Assembly: GCA_903960725.1 (NCBI GenBank)
Contig: CAJCBY010000479.1
Location: 1-9,001 of the forward strand
Direction: 5' to 3'
Source of the DNA: an uncultured Cytophagaceae bacterium
GTDB lineage: Bacteria > Bacteroidota > Bacteroidia > Cytophagales > Spirosomataceae
DNA length: 9,001 nucleotides
Below are positions 1 through 6,686 of the stretch, piece after piece (positions within the stretch are counted from its first letter, which is position 1; every line of letters begins with the position of its first letter). A program made the position numbers and the translations under genes. The notes beneath the pieces are model-generated. The model did no database searches and was not told the DNA's origin. It worked only from the letters and a program-made list of their open reading frames with translations.

Positions 1-177
1 ATGTTATCTAGTCTAAAATTAGTCTACTTTTTTATTCATCTTTTCCTCATCGGGGGGTTGCTAATTTTGATTTTTCAGGGGGCTAGTAATGTTCAGAAAA
101 AGCTGTATTTGTCTTTATTAATTTTTATCCTCTTAAATCTGATTCGTCTTTTGCTGAAAGAGAATGGGAAAAATTGA
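1..177 (+). CDS. Small two-helix membrane protein, or C-terminal end of a longer one
   Basis: An open frame runs from an ATG at the first base of the window to a TGA at 175-177, giving 58 residues. It reads as two hydrophobic segments (about residues 7-26 and 36-53) separated by a short polar stretch around QGASNVQKK, and it ends in the charged tail LLKENGKN. The frame may continue upstream of the window, so this could be the tail of a larger membrane protein. I do not recognise a family. The stop lies one base before the preferred SbtA start at 179, which suggests co-transcription with the transporter gene. The coding call rests on the unbroken frame, the hydrophobic pattern and the tight junction. 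No function is assigned. Confidence 0.5.
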   Translation: MLSSLKLVYFFIHLFLIGGLLILIFQGASNVQKKLYLSLLIFILLNLIRLLLKENGKN

Positions 178-178
178 A

Positions 179-1153
179 ATGATTAATTTTGAACTACTAT
201 CATTTAATCTGACGAATCCGACCTTACTTTTTTTCATACTGGGGGTTTTTGCAAAGTATGTAAAGAGTGATTTAGAGGTTCCTGCCGCATCGAAAAACTT
301 CATATCCTTATATTTATTATTCTCTATCGGATTCAATGGTGGCAGCGAGTTAGCCGTATCGGGTATTACTGAGCAGGTGATAATAAGCCTCTTTTTCGGG
401 ATGTCACTTGCATTAATTATCCCACTTTACACTTTTTTCATCTTACGGGTAAAATTAAAATCCCATGACGCTGGTGCCATTGCTGCATCCTATGGATCTG
501 TTAGTGCGGTGACCTTTGTCTCTGCGGTTGCTTTTTTAGAGATGAATCACTTAAAAGTAGGCGGTGAAATGGTGGCAGTCATGGCATCTATGGAGTTCCC
601 AGCCATTATTATGGGGGTGATTTTAATCAATCTCTTTCCGGATAAAACTTCAGCGCTCGATAAGGCTCCAGTTCAATGGAAAGTAGCGTTGAAGCATTCG
701 TTGACAAATGGAAGTGTGTTGATGATTTTTGGCAGTTTGTTGATCGGATTTGTTTCGGATTCGTCACAGTCAGTCGGGATCAAACACTTTACCTCAGATA
801 TATTTAAAGGCTTTTTAGCCATTTTTTTGTTGGATATGGGAATGGTGGCAGCTAGCAGGTTTAAGGCTTTTAAAAAGCAGGGGTCATTTTTATTAGTCTT
901 TGCCTTGCTAGTGCCACTATTCAATGGTGTATCTGTTGCTTACCTGACGCAATTCATAACGGGCGATGTGGGTAATAGATTGATATTCTCCATTTTAGCA
1001 GCGAGCGCATCCTACATTGCTGTTCCAGCAGCGATGCGTTTAGTAGCACCTAAAGCTGATCCAGGCATTTATATTCCCATGGCTTTAGGGGTAACTTTTC
1101 CGCTTAATATTACGTTAGGATTGCCATTGTATATGCAAATTATCCATGGCTAG
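179..1153 (+). CDS. sbtA: SbtA-type sodium-dependent bicarbonate transporter
   Basis: This is an inner-membrane permease of the SbtA family (PF05982), whose characterised cyanobacterial members import bicarbonate with Na+. The protein is 324 residues from ATG 179. An in-frame ATG at 164 would add five residues and overlap the upstream ORF. I prefer 179 because it sits just after the upstream stop and gives an N-terminus (MINFELLSF) that runs directly into the first helix. About ten hydrophobic segments can be seen, split into two halves by a polar loop (PDKTSALDKAPVQWK, near the middle). Family-like motifs are SYGSVSAVTF in the first half, and SASYIAVPAAMR and GVTFPLNITLGLPLY in the second. 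These are the stretches that line the anion site in solved SbtA structures. No SbtB/PII-like regulator follows; the next gene, overlapping by 8 bases, encodes a DUF6671 protein. Family assignment is firm; substrate is inferred from family. Confidence 0.88.
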   Translation: MINFELLSFNLTNPTLLFFILGVFAKYVKSDLEVPAASKNFISLYLLFSIGFNGGSELAVSGITEQVIISLFFGMSLALIIPLYTFFILRVKLKSHDAGAIAASYGSVSAVTFVSAVAFLEMNHLKVGGEMVAVMASMEFPAIIMGVILINLFPDKTSALDKAPVQWKVALKHSLTNGSVLMIFGSLLIGFVSDSSQSVGIKHFTSDIFKGFLAIFLLDMGMVAASRFKAFKKQGSFLLVFALLVPLFNGVSVAYLTQFITGDVGNRLIFSILAASASYIAVPAAMRLVAPKADPGIYIPMALGVTFPLNITLGLPLYMQIIHG

Positions 1154-1988
1154 CGGGCATTATTTCGATAATAGAAAAGTTGTCATTGCGACGAAGCACC
1201 AAAAGGAAGAGGTGATAGGTCCAGTATTGAAAGAGGCTTTTGGGATGGAACCCATTATTCTTGAAGATTTTGATACCGACGTATTGGGAACATTTACAGG
1301 AGAAGTGGAGCGTATTTTATCGCCCATGGAGGCAGCTAGGGAAAAATGTGTTTTGGCATTAGCGCAATGCGATGCTGATATTGCGATTGGATCTGAAGGA
1401 TCTTTTGGTCCACATCCAACGCTTTATTTTTTACCCGCGGATGAGGAGTATTTAGTGTTACTAGATCGGAAAAACGAGCTGGAAATTACTGTTAAATCGT
1501 GTAGCTTGCAGACGAATTATGCATCCTTCGAAATGGATTCTGAGGTTAAGGTTGCAGATTTTTTACAGCAAGTGAAGTTCCCTAGTCATGGCTTGCATGT
1601 GAAATCGTCAGGGGGCTATATTGAAAAAGGAATTACCTCAGAAAACCAATTGAATGAGGCGATTAAAGCAGCTGTCAACCGCTTTGGAAACTATACTCTT
1701 GAAACCGACATGCGCGCGATGAACAATCCTACGCGGATGTCAGTTATTCAAGAGTTGACGCAAAAATTAGTGGAAAAAATGAAGCGCTGTTGTCCTAGCT
1801 GTCAAAGGCCAGGATTTAGCCCAACAGATGTCATCAGAGGTCTCGTTTGTTCCTGCTGTTCACTGCCTACAAAATCCGTTAAAGCGGTTATTTATACCTG
1901 TGAAGGATGCCACTACACGCAATGCATTGATTTTCCCGATTCGAAAATGACAGAGGATCCTATGTTTTGTGATTTTTGTAACCCGTAG
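1146..1988 (+). CDS. DUF6671 family protein with C-terminal zinc ribbon
   Basis: The protein has 280 residues and no assigned biochemical function. The N-terminal part carries the family-like stretches RKVVIATKH (about 9-17), EDFDTDVLGTFTGE (about 40-53), GSEGSFGPHP and ETDMRAMNNPTRM. These are acidic and glycine-rich and look like a ligand-binding or catalytic pocket. The C-terminal part is a metal-binding module with four CxxC pairs, C216/C219, C235/C238, C252/C255 and C275/C278, ending in CDFCNP. That is enough ligands for two zinc sites. The ATG overlaps the last 8 bases of the SbtA gene, so translation is probably coupled and the two products may work together. A regulatory role for the transporter is only a hypothesis. 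The family name is from memory of the conserved blocks; I am fairly sure of it. Confidence 0.8.
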   Translation: MASGHYFDNRKVVIATKHQKEEVIGPVLKEAFGMEPIILEDFDTDVLGTFTGEVERILSPMEAAREKCVLALAQCDADIAIGSEGSFGPHPTLYFLPADEEYLVLLDRKNELEITVKSCSLQTNYASFEMDSEVKVADFLQQVKFPSHGLHVKSSGGYIEKGITSENQLNEAIKAAVNRFGNYTLETDMRAMNNPTRMSVIQELTQKLVEKMKRCCPSCQRPGFSPTDVIRGLVCSCCSLPTKSVKAVIYTCEGCHYTQCIDFPDSKMTEDPMFCDFCNP

Positions 1989-1995
1989 AAGAATT

Positions 1996-2946
1996 ATGAT
2001 TACGACAGATATACAGTTAATTAAAGCGCATTTAGAACAGGGGGAGGTGGTAGGAATTCCCACTGAAACCGTCTATGGTTTAGCGGCTAATATTTACGAT
2101 GACCAAGCGATTGCGAAAATTTTTAGTACCAAAGGAAGGCCTAACACCAATCCCCTGATTGTGCATGTTAAATCGATGGAACAGGTACGCACATTGGTGG
2201 CGGAATTCCCGCCGAAAGCGGAGTTGTTAGCGAAGCGTTTTTGGCCTGGTGCCATGACATTAATTCTTCCTAAAAGTGAGCTAATTTCCCCAGCAATTAC
2301 TTCGAATCAATCGACAGTTGCGATCCGAATGCCTAAGCACTCGACTACGTTGGAATTATTAGAAACGTTAGATTTCCCTCTAGCTGCTCCCAGTGCTAAT
2401 CCCTACAATCGAATTAGCCCAACCCGTGCTGAGCATGTGGAGGCCTATTTCCCGAACATCCCCATTTTAGAAGGAGGGGCTTGTGAGGCAGGAGTGGAGT
2501 CTACCATTCTTTCGTTTGATGGCGATGAAGTAGCCTTGTTAAGACATGGCGCAATTTCCATCGAAGAAATTGAAGCAGAAGTGGGACGTATTTTAGATAG
2601 AACCTCGTCTGAATCTGTGCACTTGGCACCTGGTAGAAGCAAGAAACATTATTCGCCCTTGTGTGAATTAATTATCAGCTATGAGCCGCTGTTTATGTTG
2701 AGCGCAGTACAAGATAAGAAGGTAGGTATTTTATGGTTTAATGAAGTAAAGATTGCTAGTTCCAAAGTCGCTATTAACCATATTCTTGCCCCGAGCGGTA
2801 GTTTTAAAGAGGCAGCTGCGAATATGTATGATGCCTTGCACCAATTAGAGAAATCAGGGGTTGACTTAATTATTGTAGAACGTCTCCCTAATTATAATTT
2901 AGGCCGGACGATTAATGACCGACTTGAAAGAGCAGCAGCGAAATGA
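1996..2946 (+). CDS. L-threonylcarbamoyladenylate synthase (Sua5/YwlC/TsaC family)
   Basis: This cytoplasmic enzyme makes threonylcarbamoyl-AMP from threonine, bicarbonate and ATP, the first step of the t6A37 modification of ANN-decoding tRNAs. The protein is 316 residues from ATG 1996. An in-frame ATG at 1969 would overlap the upstream gene by 20 bases and add an unconserved leader (MIFVTRRRI), so I reject it. The YrdC/TsaC domain shows PTETVYGLAAN (22-32), KGRPNTNPL (46-54), RFWPGAMTLIL, VAIRMPKH and APSANPYNRISPT. The linker APGRSKKHYSP (211-221) matches the Sua5 linker that closes over the active site. It is followed by a C-terminal Sua5 domain ending in NYNLGRTINDRLERAA. The long, two-domain form is therefore Sua5 rather than the short TsaC. 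It lies 7 bases after the DUF6671 stop and overlaps the next gene by ATGA. Confidence 0.93.
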   Translation: MITTDIQLIKAHLEQGEVVGIPTETVYGLAANIYDDQAIAKIFSTKGRPNTNPLIVHVKSMEQVRTLVAEFPPKAELLAKRFWPGAMTLILPKSELISPAITSNQSTVAIRMPKHSTTLELLETLDFPLAAPSANPYNRISPTRAEHVEAYFPNIPILEGGACEAGVESTILSFDGDEVALLRHGAISIEEIEAEVGRILDRTSSESVHLAPGRSKKHYSPLCELIISYEPLFMLSAVQDKKVGILWFNEVKIASSKVAINHILAPSGSFKEAAANMYDALHQLEKSGVDLIIVERLPNYNLGRTINDRLERAAAK

Positions 2947-4286
2947 AAAAACAACTACTTGTAAACGCTAAAATAGTTAATGAAGGCGCATCCTTTTTCG
3001 CGGATGTTTTGATTCATCACGGGCGGATTGAAAAAATAGCGCCTGCTATTTCTGATCCTACCGCAGAGGTAATCGACTTGCAGGGGAATTATTTAATCCC
3101 TGGCATGATCGATGATCAGGTACATTTTAGAGATCCAGGACTGACTTATAAAGGAGATATTACGACGGAATCAAGAGCGGCTGTGGCTGGCGGAGTGACG
3201 TCTTTTATGGACATGCCTAACACGGTTCCTAACACCTTGACCCGAGAATTATTAGAACAAAAATACCTAGCCGCATCAAAACAATCCACTGCGAATTATT
3301 CCTTTTTTATGGGCGTAACGGCCGGGAATTTAGAAGAGGCATTGCGCGTGGATAATGAATCAGTTTGTGGAATTACCGATGATGGTTTGTACTTTAATGA
3401 GCAGCAGATTTTAGCGAATAATCCGGAGTATTTAGAAAAGCTTTTCTCTCGTGCTGAAACGTTGGTCGCCTTGCATAGTGAGGATGAATCCTTTATTGAT
3501 CGCAATTATGAGCATTATTTCGAAGAGACAAATGGCCAAATTCCTTTTTCTCTGCACGCAAAAATTCGAAGTACGGAAGCTTGTGTAACAGCTACAAAAC
3601 GTGTGCTGGGGATTCAAGCGAAATACAATAATAGGCTTCATTTTTTTCACATTTCAACCGGTGAGGAAGCCTTTCTTTTCCCTGCCTCATTTGATTACAG
3701 GGCAAAGCGTGTAACGGCGGAAGCCTGCGTACACCACCTTTGGTTTTCGGAGGCAGATTATGAAAAAAGAGGCGGCGCCATTAAATGGAATCCGTCTATC
3801 AAAACAGAACAAGACCGCCAAACTTTGATTCAAGCCTTAAAGGAGGGTAGGATTGATATCATCGCATCGGACCACGCGCCGCACAGCAAACAAGAAAAAC
3901 AAGGGGCCTATGAGCAAGTAAAATCTGGAGCGCCTATTGTACAACATAACCTACCCCTTTTGTTTGAATTGTCATCTCGCGGGGAGATTTCCATCGAGCA
4001 AATCGTAGAGAAAACCAGTCATCGTGTAGCAGATATTTACCGTTTGAAAGAAAGAGGTTATTTGCGCGAGGGGTATTTTGCGGATCTTGTAGAAATGGAT
4101 GTGAACGCTCCATGGGAAGTCACCGAACAATCGCTTTTATACAAGTGTGCTTGGGCTCCTGTCGTAGGGGAGAAATTGTCGACTAAAGTGAAGCGTACTT
4201 TTGTGAATGGAAATCTCGTTTTTCAGGAGGATAAATTTATTTCAGAGGCCAAAGGGTCCCGCTTATTTTTCGAAAAGATTAGGTAG
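2943..4286 (+). CDS. Dihydroorotase (class I-like amidohydrolase)
   Basis: The product is a 447-residue cyclic amidohydrolase of the dihydroorotase type. That enzyme closes carbamoyl-aspartate to dihydroorotate in pyrimidine synthesis. Landmarks are LIPGMIDDQVHFRDPG with Q59-V60-H61, AAVAGGVTSFMDMPNT, GITDDG (143-148), LHSED with H178, HIST with H236, and ASDHAPH with D310. The metal-site pattern H-x-H, D/K, H, H, D is otherwise complete, but the first histidine of H-x-H is Gln59. The DDG motif replaces the GIK stretch that I remember in many Bacteroidota homologues. I recall IDDQVHFR as common in this phylum, so this is probably not a broken gene, yet a role as a divergent or non-catalytic partner cannot be excluded. 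The start overlaps the Sua5 stop (ATGA), and the 3' end overlaps the convergent GNAT gene by 24 bases. Confidence 0.85.
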   Translation: MKKQLLVNAKIVNEGASFFADVLIHHGRIEKIAPAISDPTAEVIDLQGNYLIPGMIDDQVHFRDPGLTYKGDITTESRAAVAGGVTSFMDMPNTVPNTLTRELLEQKYLAASKQSTANYSFFMGVTAGNLEEALRVDNESVCGITDDGLYFNEQQILANNPEYLEKLFSRAETLVALHSEDESFIDRNYEHYFEETNGQIPFSLHAKIRSTEACVTATKRVLGIQAKYNNRLHFFHISTGEEAFLFPASFDYRAKRVTAEACVHHLWFSEADYEKRGGAIKWNPSIKTEQDRQTLIQALKEGRIDIIASDHAPHSKQEKQGAYEQVKSGAPIVQHNLPLLFELSSRGEISIEQIVEKTSHRVADIYRLKERGYLREGYFADLVEMDVNAPWEVTEQSLLYKCAWAPVVGEKLSTKVKRTFVNGNLVFQEDKFISEAKGSRLFFEKIR

Positions 4287-4805
4287 CATTTTTTTCATCA
4301 ATACATCCCTTTGCGCGTCATCCCCCAGCTGAAAAATATGTTCGCCATATTCTACGAATCCATTTTTCTCATAGAATCGAATGGCTCTCGGATTCATTTC
4401 CCAAACACCTAGCCAGAGATAGGGGGACTTGCGAGCTTTTGCGATGGCTAAAGCTTGCTCGTAAAGGAATGCCCCCACCTTTTTTCCATGGTATTTTTGT
4501 AGCACATAAATACGCTCGATTTCTATCGAATTCGGGTCTTCTTTTTCACTTTGGGCATTGCCAAAATTGACCTTTAAATAGCCAATTATTTCACCGTCTT
4601 TTTCTGCGAAGTAAAACTGCGAATTTTTGTTTTGCAGTTCAGTTTTTAGCTTGCCCTCGGAGAATCCTTCATCTAAATAGGCGGCCATATTCTCTTCTGT
4701 ATTGCCGTCCGAATAAGATTCCGAAAAGGTTACTCGCCCGATGGCTTGCAAGGCAGCGAGATCTTCTATGGTAGCTTGACGGATTTTTAGGGTATAATTA
4801 GGCAT
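4263..4805 (-). CDS. GNAT N-acetyltransferase, PaiA-like
   Basis: This 180-residue cytoplasmic enzyme would move an acetyl group from acetyl-CoA to an amine. It starts with IRQATIEDLAAL, typical of the GNAT N-terminus. Strand beta-4 and the acetyl-CoA loop are ERIYVLQKYHGKKVG (97-111). The block WLGVWEMNPRAIRFYEKNGF (131-150) and the tail EHIFQLGDDAQRDVLMKK resemble PaiA, the Bacillus spermidine/spermine acetyltransferase. Polyamine substrates are possible but unproven; family assignment is much firmer than substrate. Its ATG is one base after the fic stop, so it is very likely co-transcribed with fic and translationally linked. Its last 24 bases overlap the end of the opposing dihydroorotase gene, which leaves no room for a separate terminator between the two. 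Confidence 0.88.
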   Translation of the reverse strand: MPNYTLKIRQATIEDLAALQAIGRVTFSESYSDGNTEENMAAYLDEGFSEGKLKTELQNKNSQFYFAEKDGEIIGYLKVNFGNAQSEKEDPNSIEIERIYVLQKYHGKKVGAFLYEQALAIAKARKSPYLWLGVWEMNPRAIRFYEKNGFVEYGEHIFQLGDDAQRDVLMKKMLPNLFEK

Positions 4806-4806
4806 A

Positions 4807-5880
4807 TTATTGGCCGCTTAAAAGAGTAAATAATTTTTTGTGTTCATAAAAATTCTCCCGCCCTATTTTATGTTTAACTAAGATTTTTGCGTTAACTAAA
4901 TCGTCTAAATACCGGATTGCGGTATTTCTACTAACACCTAAATCCTGCTGAATGTATTCAATTTTGGTATATGGATATTTGAAAAGACTATTTATTAGAT
5001 CTTGGCTATATATTTTGGGTGCAAATGTTCGGATTTGTGTCTTTTGCTCCTGCATCAAAAATCGGAGTGCTTGAATTAATCTTATCCCTTCTTGGGCTGT
5101 TTTTTCAACACCATCTAGCATAAATATTAACCAGGCCTCCCAGGTATCATTTACGCGAATTTCTTGAAGTAAACGGTAATAGTCATTTTTGTGAGTAATG
5201 ATGTAGCTACTTAGATAAAGAATGGGCAAACTTAAGAGTCCTTTTTGGACCAAATACAAAATATTAATGATCCGTCCCGTTCGACCATTACCATCATAAA
5301 AGGGGTGAATACTTTCAAATTGATAGTGAATAATGGCCATTTTTAATAAGGGGTCAAGGTCCATCATTGAATCGTCATTTATGAAGGATTCTAGATTACT
5401 CATCAAATTGAGGATGGTATCGTAGTCTTGTGGGGGCGTAAAAATAACTTCACCCGTTTGATCATTTACTAATTTTGTGCCGGGAAGCTTTCTAAATCCT
5501 GCTCTATTTTGCTCGACGACTTCTTGAATTTGAAGGATCGTATTATTTGTTAATAATCCGGTTGATTTAACAAGGTCAAAGCCTTCAATTAGTGCTTTGG
5601 CATACTGATGCACCTCTTTAGCGGTAGCGCTAGCAAATTGTTGGTTTTGAAAATTACTTCGGTAGATTTCATCAAAAGTACTGATGATATTTTCGATTGC
5701 GGAACTTTCTCTGGCTTCCCTGAGCGCCAATGTCTGTAAAAGAATATGTTCATTCGGCAGGCTACTTATGACACCTTTAAATTCTGCCAAAGCCTGATGT
5801 GCTAATGCCGATTTCCGTAAAACAGCCTTGGTTTCTATATCTTGATCCAAAGGTAACAAACGGATAGTTGTCTTTTCCAT
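4807..5880 (-). CDS. Fic family protein (AMP transferase) with N-terminal inhibitory motif and C-terminal winged helix
   Basis: Fic enzymes usually attach AMP to hydroxyl side chains of target proteins. The 357-residue product has a Fic_N region containing SSAIEN (59-64). This fits the inhibitory helix motif [S/T]xxxE[G/N], with E63 as the residue that would block ATP binding, so it is a class II (N-terminally inhibited) Fic. The target-docking flap is LPGTKLV...GEVIFTPP (132-150). The catalytic motif HPFYDGNGRTGR (192-203) is complete, with H192, metal ligand D196 and the anion-hole GNGR. The C-terminus (about 305-350) is a winged helix-turn-helix, IEYIQQDLGVSRNTAIRYLDDL followed by a wing ending in GRENFYEH. 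That suggests DNA binding, possibly of the tandem inverted repeats that begin 9 bases upstream of the start codon. It heads a two-gene unit with the acetyltransferase. Confidence 0.93.
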   Translation of the reverse strand: MEKTTIRLLPLDQDIETKAVLRKSALAHQALAEFKGVISSLPNEHILLQTLALREARESSAIENIISTFDEIYRSNFQNQQFASATAKEVHQYAKALIEGFDLVKSTGLLTNNTILQIQEVVEQNRAGFRKLPGTKLVNDQTGEVIFTPPQDYDTILNLMSNLESFINDDSMMDLDPLLKMAIIHYQFESIHPFYDGNGRTGRIINILYLVQKGLLSLPILYLSSYIITHKNDYYRLLQEIRVNDTWEAWLIFMLDGVEKTAQEGIRLIQALRFLMQEQKTQIRTFAPKIYSQDLINSLFKYPYTKIEYIQQDLGVSRNTAIRYLDDLVNAKILVKHKIGRENFYEHKKLFTLLSGQ

Positions 5881-5889
5881 TTCGAAATA

Positions 5890-5917
5890 TAACCCAAAAA
5901 TTTAATTATTTGGGTTA
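5890..5917. promoter_or_regulatory. Operator-like inverted repeat, copy 1
   Basis: The perfect 9-base arms TAACCCAAA (5890-5898) and TTTGGGTTA (5909-5917) flank a 10-base A/T-only spacer. The arms extend to 10 bases when 5889 and 5918 are included. Half-site centres are 19 bases apart, about two helical turns, as expected for a dimeric winged-helix protein. It lies 9 bases upstream of the fic start codon, so occupancy should block fic transcription or its start region. That it is an operator is inferred from geometry and from the second copy nearby. Confidence 0.75.
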
Positions 5918-5930
5918 TGTCAGTTAAAAG

Positions 5931-5958
5931 TAACCCAAATAATCAGCATTTTGGTTTA
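5931..5958. promoter_or_regulatory. Operator-like inverted repeat, copy 2
   Basis: The left arm TAACCCAAA (5931-5939) is identical to copy 1. The right arm TTTGGTTTA (5950-5958) has one mismatch. The spacer is again exactly 10 bases but of different sequence, so arms and spacing are conserved while the filler is not, as expected for protein-binding sites. The period from copy 1 is 41 bases, close to four helical turns. It lies in the divergent interval between fic and the DUF4386 gene and could affect both. Confidence 0.7.
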
Positions 5959-6029
5959 TTTGAACGTAAACTTTTGTCGTTTATTCAAAAAGTAGGTCCC
6001 GCCATCAAAAATTAAACGTATTTGCAGCT

Positions 6030-6686
6030 ATGACAGCATCTCGCAAAACTTCCTTGACCGCCGGTATACTCTACTTGCTTACTTTTATTTCTATCCCGAC
6101 TTTGTCGCTTTACCACGAAATCCACCAGCCTAATTTTATCTTAAGTTCTGCACCATCGAATGATGTGGTACTAGGGGGTATATTAGAATTGTTGATGGCT
6201 TTGGCTTGCATCGGAACGGCGCTGGCGTTTTTTCCGGTTTTGAAGAAGCAAAACGAAATGCTGGCCTTGGGTTTTGTGGCCGCTCGGATTTTAGAGGCGA
6301 CGTTGATTTTTGCCGGAGTTGCGAGTTTGTTAACAGTATTGAATTTGCGAGGTCTGGGTGCAGAGGCGCAAGTGATGTCCCGAGGATTAGTGATGTTTTA
6401 TGACCGTTTGTTTTTGATTAGCCAAAGTTTCATCCCAGCCGTCAACGGGCTCTTGTTAGGAACGCTCTTATATCAAACGCGTTTAGTCCCTCGTATTTTG
6501 CCCATCATTGGAATTATTGGGGCCTTTACTTTAGTGGCTGGAGATGTAGCCGTTTTGTATGGTGTTTTTGATCAGCGAGCACCTTTAGCGGGCTTATCTG
6601 CCGTTCCGATTGCGTTGTGGGAATTTTCGCTGGGTATTTATTTGACGTTTAAAGGTTTTAAAGAAAATGCCGTAATTTTAGGCTAA
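6030..6686 (+). CDS. DUF4386 family integral membrane protein
   Basis: This 218-residue protein has about six membrane segments (roughly 10-28, 46-70, 76-102, 132-150, 153-177 and 188-208). The pattern matches DUF4386: an N-terminal RKTSLTAGILYLLTFI segment, a short extracytoplasmic loop after the first helix (HEIHQPNFILSSAPSND), a conserved YDRLFLISQSFIPAVNGLLLG region, and a final helix IALWEFSLGIYLTFKGF. No catalytic or transport residues are recognisable, and the function of the family is not known to me. The stop codon overlaps the start of the PhzF-like gene (TAATG), so the two are translationally coupled. The start is the first ATG of the frame and matches the family's short cytoplasmic N-terminus. 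Confidence 0.85.
   Translation: MTASRKTSLTAGILYLLTFISIPTLSLYHEIHQPNFILSSAPSNDVVLGGILELLMALACIGTALAFFPVLKKQNEMLALGFVAARILEATLIFAGVASLLTVLNLRGLGAEAQVMSRGLVMFYDRLFLISQSFIPAVNGLLLGTLLYQTRLVPRILPIIGIIGAFTLVAGDVAVLYGVFDQRAPLAGLSAVPIALWEFSLGIYLTFKGFKENAVILG

Noticed and set aside
1969..1995. Upstream ATG as the start of the Sua5 gene
   Set aside because: It would add nine unconserved residues and overlap the DUF6671 reading frame. ATG 1996 fits the normal distance to the PTETVYGL motif.
5881..6029. Bacteroidota-type promoter (TAnnTTTG with upstream TTTG) for fic or the DUF4386 gene
   Set aside because: Several partial matches exist, but none had the right sequence and spacing on either strand, so no promoter is called.
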